This document shows, one piece after another, positions 55,595 through 64,000 of a stretch of DNA of 64,000 bases; position 1 is the stretch's first letter; the number at the start of each line of letters is the position of its first letter. The position numbers and the translations under genes were made by a program. The notes beneath the pieces are model-generated. The model worked only from the letters and a program-made list of their open reading frames with translations, searched no databases and had not been told where the DNA came from. This DNA comes from Adiantum capillus-veneris (lineage: Eukaryota; Streptophyta; Polypodiopsida; Polypodiales; Pteridaceae): the NCBI GenBank assembly GCA_014529385.2, contig CM043953.1:91023842-91087841 (forward strand), written 5' to 3'.

Positions 55595-56560
55595 CTTCCG
55601 GAAGAAACAAGTAGCTCGATAAGAATATTTCAAATTACACGATAGCAACTTAAGAAAAAACATAACAAATACATGACAGATCACCACAGGAGCGTCTTAA
55701 ACAAGTCAAAATTATCCAATACATGTTCCAACATCACAGCTGGTTTGAGTGGTCTGGTTTCCTTAAAACCTGAAACTACAGATCTGTCTACCAACACGTG
55801 CCGATCTAGGACACTACAGACGCCAAAATATAGAGCTCAAAAAGTAACAACCCCGCTTGAAGTGCATTGCTCCTCTGCTTACGCTGCCTTTAGAATGGTG
55901 GACAGTTAGCCAGTGTCAAGCATAAGACTGGCCTCCATTCAAACCATTGCATTAAGGACTTGCCCGAGTCAATTGCATGATACACCCCCGCACAATTGCA
56001 AACTACATCAATGAAAAGACCCACTAGCTTTCAATACTGCACCTGGTGAACTCATTAATCCAGGAGTAAAGGTGGGCACAAGAACATATATTAAACCATG
56101 TGCTCATGGCGGAGATACATAAGGTGCAATGGCCTGCTAGCCTTGAAAAAGGCAAAAGCGAATCCAAACTGGATGAAACATATGCAAGCGAAGTATAACC
56201 CCATGATGCGTAACCACCCTAGGGATCTCGAGATTTGTCCAAAGAATTGCAAGGTCTTTGCCGAGTACAAAGTTAATGGATGTTGGGTAACTCCAAGCCC
56301 CCGTCTCATAGTCTTGCACAAGTAGAGGGCTTTAACTACATAGACACACCTGCTCCAATCGCAGTCAGCACTATATTAACCTTCGATACACAGCATAGTT
56401 GTTCAATACGGCAACTATATAGGAAACGCATATGGGTATGGAGGTTTGAACACCCACAATAAAGAGCACGACACACTTTTCCTGCTACAGGTGCTCTCAT
56501 TTTTGGCACGCCCGGTGGACCTCAACTGAAATCTCACTCTGCTAAGAATACATGGTTGAG
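55595..56560 (-). other. Sequence upstream of the carboxypeptidase exons
   Basis: Probable intron of the carboxypeptidase gene, by position. A plus-strand frame 56098-56325 (KKAKANPNWMKHMQAKYNPM) looks protein-like but has no recognised family. Confidence 0.35.
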
Positions 56561-56790
56561 AAGCTAGCTGGTTTAGTCTCTCGCCTGGCCTAGCCTGTTG
56601 ATCTAGACTCGTCTGGTCTAGCCTAGTATGGTCCACCTTCGCCTTCGTCCAGCTTGATCTACCTGGTCTTCGCCTCGTCCAGCTTGGTCTAGCTGGTCTA
56701 GTCTCTCACCCCGGTCTAGCTAGAGTGATCTAGTCGAGTCTAGCCTAGTCTAGTCAAGTCTGGTCGAGTGGGTCTAGACTGTCCAGCAAG
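56561..56790. repeat. CTAG-rich cryptic repeat
   Basis: Fourteen CTAG tetranucleotides in about 230 bp, mostly as GTCTAG, with recurring phrases GTCTAGCCTAGT, CGTCCAGCTTG and GGTCTAGCTGG. It is a low-complexity, shuffled repeat with no single period. Confidence 0.8.
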
Positions 56791-57475
56791 TTGAAGGGTC
56801 TTCCTGCCCACAGCTCGGGTGGGTCTGTTGCTACTGCATGACACATACAAGGCAGTCTAAAGATCAACAAAGCCCACTACGAAGCCCTCTACAGTACTAC
56901 CACAGAAAGCGCCAGCCTTAATTGCCAAGTAGAAGTCCTCCACCCCCACTCCCTCTACTCTCTCTGGCATCTCTCTCAACCAGCTCGTCAGTATCCCTGT
57001 CACCTTCCCCATTAAACTTTCCACCAGCTGTGTTACAATAGGCTCCTGAGCAGGCAGCTATGGAGGAGCTAAGAAGCATATTCGCCAAGGTGAACATAAA
57101 GTTCTGACTCTCAAGGGACTCTCCACAGAGGATGCAGACGACCATGCTAGGCCTTTGTAGAGGTCGTGGCCTCAATAGAAAAGATGCCTACCTAGTGCTC
57201 TTCCCGTCAACCTTGGATGGCTTAGCAGATAAATAGTACAATCAGTTTGCTAAGAAATACTTAACAAATTTGGCAACTCTAAGGCAATAGTTCTGTGATG
57301 CTTTGAAGATTTGTCTCTTTGCTTGAATGAACTTATTTTTGCACTCAAGGTCTCCTTACAGGAATTAAAGATTCCAAAATCAGATGATGAGAGCTTTTCG
57401 AAACAAAGCACATTTAGCATGCACTGTGGTGAATGGATTACTGCAAAATGATGGGAACCCAAGCAAAGTATTTTT
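56791..57475. other. Unassigned sequence
   Basis: No supported gene or repeat. Short frames on both strands lack recognisable domains. Confidence 0.35.
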
Positions 57476-58320
57476 CTTTTTTTTTTAAAAGAAAAAGATC
57501 CTTCCATTAGTTAATAGAACTGCCGATAGGGTTACAAACCACCTCTACTAGAGACGGCTACATCAAAAGCTTGGGGAGACTCTCCCAATGAGTAAACAAA
57601 TCTGTACAATGAGACTAAATCACAAAATGGGAGGAGGAAAGAGCCACACAGGTGGCCTGTAGTGCCATTTGGGCACACCTTGGACCATGGTGAAGAAAGG
57701 CCTTGGGCGCCAGAGTCACAGGAAAGCCTCTCTGCGCTCCCGCATGCGGTCAGAGCTGCCCTGAAGTCTCGAATTGACCCCTGAGAGTATGAATCAACTC
57801 CAACCAAAAGTCACGAACAGTCTCCGCCGGTGGGACAGAGCAAACCTCGAAGATGCGGAAGCAGTGGGCCCGCCAAATGAAACCAGATTGTCAGACGACA
57901 GACGAGCTCCCAACACACCCCTCTCTCACTAGACCACTCCTAAGGGGTAAGCTCTGTTGCAGGCTGAAGTATAGGGCGACCCCTCTAAATCACTATCATC
58001 CTGTTGGTGGAGGCTAGCTCAAAATGGAGCGCAGGGCCCGTGAGGGTGGACCACGCTGCAGCACCCCAAGTGCACTGTCACGCTGTAGAAAGAGCTGGCA
58101 TCAATCGAAGAACCCGATGTTGTGCCATGGGACAGTCCCATGGAAAGTGACGCTGACTCTCCAAAGGATGGTCACAAGCTACCGAAAAGCCTAAGTACTA
58201 GCCAGCTCCCGACTATTGTAGCTTTGTATGCAACTAGTCACTCGAACAAAGTGACTCGCCTCGGCAGTCTGGAGTCCCACAACCGCTCCTAAAAACCTGC
58301 CAAGAACTCAACTGTGAGGC
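57476..58320 (-). mobile_element. LINE 3' end with A-rich tail
   Basis: On the minus strand the sequence ends TTAATGGAAGGATC followed by T/A-rich tail (plus 57476-57498 rich in T then A), preceded by GTAACCCTATCGGCAG, the usual arrangement at plant L1 3' ends. The 57807-57532 frame (VGVDSYSQGSIRDFRAAL, then SLYRFVYSLGESPQAFDV) and a tryptophan-bearing stretch upstream resemble a LINE pol C-terminal tail. No RT motif is present; the 5' limit is approximate. Confidence 0.5.
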
Positions 58321-59151
58321 CCTCCTCCTACCAATGAAGTGCTGCAGTAGGACGAGCCTCTCCGTGCTGCCAGTATGTAACGTCCTAGTCGAACAGTGGA
58401 ACAGTGGTGATCGGCTAAAAAGGTGTCATGAGGCTGTGGCAACCACTAACCTTAGTTGTTGGTTTATTTCCCTTGATTTTTCTTTAATTTTTGGGACCCT
58501 CTTTTTGAAGTCACAAATGGCTGGACATTGAGTGGCTAGTGTGAAACGGCCAACCGCCGAGAGTTTCACTTGCAGTCGAAAAGGGCACGTCGCCACGAGA
58601 TGGTCGGGGCCAGTTGGCACCGAGCAGTAAAAGGGTGTCTAGGCTTAGTTCAAAGTCATTTAGGCCCCTCGCTACACTTTATAAGTCGGTGGGTATTAGG
58701 AATTAACTCAAAAAAAAAAAGCAAAGTGGACACATGGCGGCTCCAGATCACTTTTCTAAGTCTGCATGAAGAGGGGGCGCCCATTTTGAGAGAGGAGGCT
58801 GATTTTTACAATAAGTGAACCACAGTGTGTGTGATAGTGGGTGCAGGTGATCACAACTTTAATGGAAAGCTTGCCTTCTCCCTTGTCTTATGTAGCACGA
58901 TCATTCCGCTCTCGCGCACCTCTCTTCCCCTTTGAATACAGAATCGTAATGCCCAACTGAAGGGCTTTCCATCTGTATGTACAGTTGTGTGGGTTCATTG
59001 CGCGTATGCCGAGGCAAGAGCCTCTTGTCCAGGTACTGGATTAGCTAATTGCTAATCCCCCGCAGGTACAGGTGAATTCGGAGAGGTTTCACGCGAGAAA
59101 GCAATTGAGACACCAATCAAACCGGCAATCAAGAAATCTCCTACTCTGAGG
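58321..59151 (+). other. Possible remnant of the 5' LTR/leader of the gypsy element
   Basis: The stretch lies directly upstream of the gag-like frame. No primer site or LTR start matching the 3' LTR (63800 onward) could be found, so the 5' LTR is truncated or lacks the tandem-repeat part. A short poly(A) occurs at about 58710. Confidence 0.3.
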
Positions 59152-60681
59152 ATGTTCACGGAAGAAGAACTTCGTGATGTTGTCAAGACCCGAATCAATC
59201 AGCTTCTAGACACGAAGAAGCCATTGAAGAAACCATCGAAGAAGCAATTGAAGAAGCGCAGCAAGGGGACTGACTACCCCGATTACTTGGGCCGTCAATC
59301 TTCTTTTGCAACTGCACGAAAACAGAAGAAGCATGTGCACTTCGAAGGACTACCCAGTTCTTCTTCCTCTTCTTCTGACAATTCTTCCAGCTCTTCCTCT
59401 TCTGACTCGAGCGAGGAGGACAGAAAGGGCAAGAAACTAAGTTTGGAAAGAACAAGAAAAAGGCAAAGAAGATTAGATTCCAACCAGTTTCTGATGGTTC
59501 TACGGAGGAGTCATCCTCTGACAGTTCGAACTCCGACGACCACATGTTTTATGCAAAGAAGAAACACTTTTACAGAGCCAACCAGTATGATTTCCTCCAA
59601 GACAAGAACAAAAAGACAGAGGAATTTAAAGAGGGTGGACAATCAGTGAAATGTGAATCCTTTTCTGGATTCCGAGATGCTCCCAAGGCTTTGGCATTCA
59701 TTCAGTAGTTTAATATAGACTTCTCTGGAGGGTATTACTCAGAGCACTCCAAGATCAGGAGGACCGCATCGTTTTTGAAGGGAAATGCACGAACATGGTG
59801 GTCCACTCTTCTTCTGAGGAAAGAAGCCCCGACCAAGTGGTTGAAGTTTAAACGGCTCTTCATTTCTTCTTGGTTGACCAAGGAGTACAAACGAGATGTG
59901 AGAACCGCTTGGAACCATCTTCGGATGACCAAGGGTGACACTTTGGACGCATATTGTGAGAGATTCTTTTCTACCGACCTCTTTGTTTAAGAAGGTCACT
60001 TACTAAGAACAAATTGAGCGGTTTTGCTACAGACTCCCTACAGAGATTCTAGATTATTGCCTTGAACATAAGTCTGGGTCCATACAACAACTAATGGGAC
60101 ATGCTAAGCGGGGATTCTCGATACATTAGGGTAACTTGACCTACCCCATTGATGAAGTTTTGACTCAAAGGAGCAGATAGACCTCGACAAACGACAATAG
60201 AAAGAAGAAGAACTCCCAAAAAAAGAAGGATGCACAACCCCGTTTGAATGCGGAACAAAGAGGCGACTATCTCAAAGAGGGTAAGTGTTTTGGTTGCGGG
60301 GAACAAGGGCACATCTCCACAAAGTACCCCAAAAAGGCACAACGAGGACAAAGTGAAGAAAGGCCCGAGAGTTCTAGAGCAACGGAAGAACGTGGCAGAA
60401 AAGGAAAGATGAAAGCAGGACTGGTATCGGATTGCATGGGAATCGCCGACCCAAGGCAGATGGATGAAAGTACGGAACTTTACTGCGCATGGGGCAAAGT
60501 AAAAGATCGGGAAGTCCTCATTTTCTTTGATGGAGGAGCCAAGGCCAACTTCATTTCACCTGAATTGGCGGCTCGACTCGAGATTACGCCTGACAGGATG
60601 GAGCCACCGGTGGAGGCAGTTCTAGCAGCGCCCGGACGGGATGTAGCCATTGCACCTGTCATTGGCAAACTTCGACTATAG
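59152..60681 (+). pseudogene. gypsy gag, zinc knuckle and protease
   Basis: 59152-59649 is a charged, Ser-rich N-terminal region. 59640-59990 in shifted frames holds the capsid block (KGNARTWWSTLLLRKEAPTK, TAWNHLRMTKGDTLDAY). 60244-60681 has CFGCGEQGHISTKY, a CX2CX4HX4C knuckle whose last Cys is Tyr, and LIFFDGGAKANFISPELA, where the protease active site reads DGGA and not DSGA/DTGA. The frame then breaks into RT. Confidence 0.85.
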
Positions 60682-61190
60682 AGCTCTCAATAAAATCACC
60701 ATCAAGAACAGATTCCCGATTCCAAGGATCGATGATATTCTTGACAAACTTCAGGGATCCTCTTGTTTCAGCAGGATTAATTTGAAAAGCGGATATCATC
60801 AGATCAGAATCGCTCCGGGAGACGTCTACAAGAAAGCCTTTTGGACAAGCTTTGGTTTACACGAATTTTTGGTGATGCCTTTTGGACTTACCAATGCTCA
60901 AGCAACTTTCAACCAAATGATGGATAGGATTTTCCGAGAGCATCGATCTTTTGTGGGCACTTATTATAGTTTTCTCCAAGAATGAAGCAGAGCACCGACA
61001 CCATCCGCTACATGTCTTTCAGGCATTGCACGATCATAGATTGGTTATTAATGCCAAAAAGAGCAAGTTTTTCTTGCCGGAGATACATTTCTTCGGACAC
61101 ATCATCTTAGTAGAAGGAGTACAAATGGACCCGGCCAAAATTGAGACTATCCGTGATTGGCTTGACTTCAAGAATGTTCATGAAGTTTGA
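60650..61190 (+). pseudogene. gypsy reverse transcriptase lacking its catalytic DD box
   Basis: RT blocks [35 protein letters not shown] and [15 protein letters not shown] are clear. Where the catalytic F/YxDD followed by IIVFSK should come (about 60955-60980), the sequence jumps from FVGT to IVFSKNE with a short deletion, so both catalytic aspartates are gone and the frame shifts. The thumb (HRLVINAKKSKFFLPEIHFF) continues to 61190. Confidence 0.9.
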
Positions 61191-61196
61191 AGCTTT

Positions 61197-61678
61197 TTGG
61201 GCTTGAGCTCTTACTACTACCGGCGGTTCATTCGGAAGTTTGCAGAGATAGCTTCGCCCTTGCACTTATTGATTCAGAAAGGAGTCCCTTTCTGGTGGGG
61301 ACCGACAGAGGTGATTGCTTTTCAAACACTTAAGGAAAAATTGGCTACTGGACCAATGTTGGCTTTGCCAGACTTGCAAAGCCATTCGAAGTTTATTGTG
61401 ATGCTTGTGGTCGTAGTCTGGGAGCGGTCTTGATGCAAGAAGGCCATGTGATTGCTTATGAAAGCAGAATGTTTTCAAGGCCAGAATTGGTAGCCCAGAT
61501 TTATGAGAAAGAGCTAATGGCAGCGATCCACGCTCTTACACAATGGCGATATTATCTACTCGGAGACGACTTCACAGTTTTTACAGATCATCAGAGTCTG
61601 CGCTACTTCTTGTCACAGAAGCAGCTTTCGGAAAAGCAGATGCGATGGGTTGACATCTTGTCACAGTTTCACTTCTAG
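61197..61678 (+). pseudogene. gypsy RT connection and RNase H
   Basis: YYRRFIRKFAEIASPLHLLI and FQTLKEKLATGPMLALPD (connection), then after a shift at about 61430 EGHVIAYESRMFSRPE, YEKELMAAIHALTQWRYYLL and FTVFTDHQSLRYFL (RNase H with conserved Glu and Asp). It ends at a TAG near 61678. Confidence 0.88.
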
Positions 61679-61692
61679 GACGGAAAAATTTA

Positions 61693-62983
61693 GTGGCAGA
61701 TGCATTGTCTCGGAAGCCCGTCATCTTGGCTATTTCTGCAATCCACCATAGAGGCTTCGAGGATATGGTTGACCAGTACCCCGCAGATCCGGACTTTACC
61801 GATGTTTTTGCACGGATAGAGAATGGAGAGACAGTTCCAAGATATTCCTTACGAGATGGCTACTTGATGAAGAAACGAATGTCTCGTGGGGACCCGCAAA
61901 ACTTAAAAGGTCTTGATAGAGTGCCACTGTCCACCGTTTATGGGTCACTGCGGCATTGATACCACCTTGAAGGGGGTAGAGCATTATTTCTCTTGGCCGA
62001 GACTCAAGAAGGATGTGGACCACTTTGTTCGCAATTGTTTAGTATGCCAAAAGGTCAAGTTTGACCGGCATAAGGCACAAGGATAACTACAGCCTTTACC
62101 CATTCCCACCCCCCCCTAGGAAAGTATTGCAATGGATTTCATCTTTGATCTCCCGAAGACATAGAGTGGGCACGATGGCATTTGGACTGTCATTGATTGA
62201 TTTAGCAAGCAAGCTCACTTCATTCCAGTGAAGAAAACAGTCAATCCGGACCATTTAGCGAGACTGTTCATTGCACAAATATTTTGGTGACATCGCATGC
62301 TTGAGACAATAGTCTCCGACAGAGATCCCCGATTCACGAGTTTATTTTGGAGGGCTATTTGGGAGAACATTGGCACACGGTTGCAGTTCTCGTCATCATT
62401 CCACTGGTAGACAGTTGAGCAATTTGAGATCGCAAATTCAGTTTTTTTGGATTTGTTGAAGTCTTAGATCTCTGATCAGAAGACTCAATGGGAAAAAAAT
62501 TTGCCTTTGGTGGAATTTGCCTACAATAACACGATTCACTCTTCGACGGGGAAAGCGCCATTTGAGATAATTGAAAGTGCTCAGAAGGTTCCACCCTTTC
62601 TCAGCACTAAAGACAAGATTTTTGAAGCCGACTAGTACACGAGGGACTTGGACACTGCTTTTGTCAAGGTCCGGGAGGCTTTAGAGAAGTCTCAAGTACG
62701 ACATACAAAGGCAGCAGATCGACATCGCCGCAACTTGAAATTAAAGGAAGACGATTGGATGCTCTTACATTTTGAAAAGGCACACCTAAGAAAACGAAGG
62801 GGAAAGGAGCGGCTTTTTCTAGAACTTAGCATAAGGTTTTTTGGCCCTTTCCAGATTAAAGAAAAGATAGCTGACGTCTCCTTTCGAATCAAGCTGCCAG
62901 ATACTTGGAAGATTCACAATGCATTCCATGTGAGTCTCTTAAAACCTTTTAAAGGTGAGGTGCCAGTTGGTGGGGAGCCATGA
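61693..62983 (+). pseudogene. gypsy integrase
   Basis: 61693-61959 has ADALSRKP and the linker. An HHCC zinc-binding region is visible in shifted frame near 61945-62060 (CGIDTTLKG, WPRLKKDVDHFVRNCLVCQ). The DDE core is represented by MDFIFDLP near 62132, VSDRDPRFTS near 62310 and PLVEFAYNNTIHSSTGKAPF near 62505. The end 62648-62983 has RHTKAADRHRRNLKLKEDD and FHVSLLKPFKG. At least six stops interrupt it. Confidence 0.88.
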
Positions 62984-62999
62984 GCAACCCGAAGTGTAA

Positions 63000-63371
63000 G
63001 AGAGCGAGGAGATACTCGTTCCTGAATAGATTTTGGCACAGAAGGAAAGAAAAATGAAAGGTAAAGTGATTCGGCGGTTCTTAGTTAAATTCAAGAACTA
63101 TCCCGCATTAGATGCGAAGTGGATGGAGGAGGAGGACCTAGCAGATACTACTCAGATTTCGGAACTTTACCTTGAAGCATTCGGTTTAGCTGTGTCTACT
63201 CCGAGAGATCCCGTAGATCAACAGGTTGAATCTGGTGAAGAGGGATTGCACAAGAGGAGAGTCACTCCGCTCCTTTGTCACAGATTACCTGGATTGAATA
63301 GTGTCATTGATATCCCTTTGGGTTTCAAGGATACTACTGTGCTGACAGTATTCTGTTGTATGACTTTATGA
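63000..63371 (+). pseudogene. Chromodomain-like C-terminal extension
   Basis: Following the integrase end, the frame 63033-63371 has GKVIRRFLVKFKNYPALDAK and WMEEEDLADT, the pattern of the chromodomain found at the end of plant chromovirus integrases. It normally directs insertion toward particular chromatin. The aromatic cage cannot be judged without an alignment. Confidence 0.7.
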
Positions 63372-63799
63372 AATGGAATGGCCGAAATAGAACATGAATG
63401 ATTTGTACTCTCTCATGTGACTTGTTTGAGTGCAGGAACTGAAAGACGAAATGACTGCAGCATTTTGTTCTTATAAAATCTCTATAGACATGATCGCATC
63501 GCAATAAGGATTAGTTAATCCGACATCAGTGAGGTCCGGGATGGATCTAGATGCGATTACTAAATGTGTTGCTAGCAGTCATAGTTTGAGATTTGGAATG
63601 ATTTTTCTGTAATTGATTTGTCATGTGATGTCCTATGATGTCATGTGCAGTGATGTGACTATCGTCTTTGTAGAAGTGCTAGATGTGTCGTGTCTAGTGC
63701 GTCGGTACTTAGAGTCAATGTCTGCTGAAATGGTTTATGGCCTCTGTCTATTTTGTAGGCGTAATCGAGGGCGATTACAATTCTTTCAAGAGGGGGTTA
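63372..63799 (+). other. gypsy 3' non-coding region and polypurine tract
   Basis: Non-coding sequence after pol. The tract AAGAGGGGG (63788-63796) lies three bases before the putative LTR start. Confidence 0.6.
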
Positions 63800-64000
63800 T
63801 GTCACAAATTGATGACGTGGCAATTCTGGCCGAACAAATTGATGACGTGGCAATTCTGGCCGAACAAATTGCTGACGTGGCGGTAGATTGTATGGACAAT
63901 GATGTAGCGGCAGATTGTACAGACAGTGACGTGGGAGGCAGGTTGTACGGATCTGAAAATCGTGTTGACATGCTGACGTGACAAAACGTACGGAATTCCG
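63800..64000 (+). repeat. 3' LTR start (U3) with 30-bp direct repeats and TGACGTG motifs
   Basis: Begins TGTCACAAATTG after the purine tract. A 30-bp unit is repeated exactly at 63811-63840 and 63841-63870, with a third degraded copy from 63871. TGACGTGG occurs at 63813, 63843, 63873 and 63927, and TGACGTGA at 63974. The LTR continues past the window. Confidence 0.7.

Larger units (their letters stand above)
59152..64000 (+). mobile_element. Ty3/gypsy chromovirus, degenerate, 3' LTR cut by window edge
   Basis: Plus-strand order gag, zinc knuckle, protease, RT, RNase H, integrase and a chromodomain-like tail, then a purine-rich tract and the start of a 3' LTR at 63800. A deletion joins protease to the middle of RT near 60665, and a short deletion removes the RT catalytic box near 60965. 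There are many stops in integrase. The chromodomain places it in the chromovirus branch. It lies upstream of, and antisense to, the carboxypeptidase exons, perhaps within its intron. Confidence 0.9.

Noticed and set aside
56098-56325. Plus-strand frame with protein-like composition opposite the presumed carboxypeptidase intron
   Set aside because: No recognised family, no splice sites that extend it, and an antisense frame of similar length exists.

Overview
The window is nuclear DNA from a land plant with a large, transposon-rich genome. The evidence is spliced plant-type genes with GT-AG introns, one intron over 16 kb long, remnants of Ty1/copia, Ty3/gypsy, LINE and MULE-like elements, and long CT/GA/CA microsatellites. 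The lineage is not resolved. Intron size and protein divergence would fit a fern, lycophyte or gymnosperm, but that is a guess.

Two host genes are recognisable, both on the minus strand. A complete p24-beta/TMED-type cargo-receptor gene runs from 25066 to 7786 in four exons (211 aa). Its first intron (8659-24856) holds at least three retroelement remains, including a whole 12.6-kb LTR element. A SOL1/carboxypeptidase-D-like gene gives its last five exons at 55594-53859; its upstream exons were not found in the window. A third locus (34859-37150, plus) looks like a decayed multi-exon gene that I cannot name.

Layout: 1-3165 is a copia fragment fused to a gypsy fragment (minus). 3166-7785 holds a 39-bp minisatellite, a MULE-like transposase fragment and little else. 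7786-25066 is the p24 gene with its nested elements. 25218-29153 is mostly unassigned, with microsatellites and a copia RNase H remnant. 29154-34773 is a complete LTR element without recognisable pol, flanked by a 5-bp target duplication. 34859-37150 is the decayed gene. 37331-38650 is a copia LTR and remnant. 40777-44409 is a LINE fragment next to a 5'-truncated copia element. 46666-47081 is an LTR interrupted by a LINE (47082-about 52000). 53859-55594 is the carboxypeptidase gene. 57476-58320 is a LINE 3' end. 59060-64000 is a degenerate chromodomain gypsy element whose 3' LTR runs off the right edge.

The most unusual structure is the 11534-24155 element. It has 957-bp LTRs, a perfect GCCAT target duplication, a tRNA-Asp-type primer site, a leader with a periodic array of a 24-bp perfect palindrome, a gag-protease region with an identical 1.3-kb tandem duplication, a basic W-x-P-K repeat region, and a captured intronless DEAD-box helicase fragment beside the polypurine tract. 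It has no reverse transcriptase or integrase, so it would need enzymes supplied in trans (a TR-GAG-like design).
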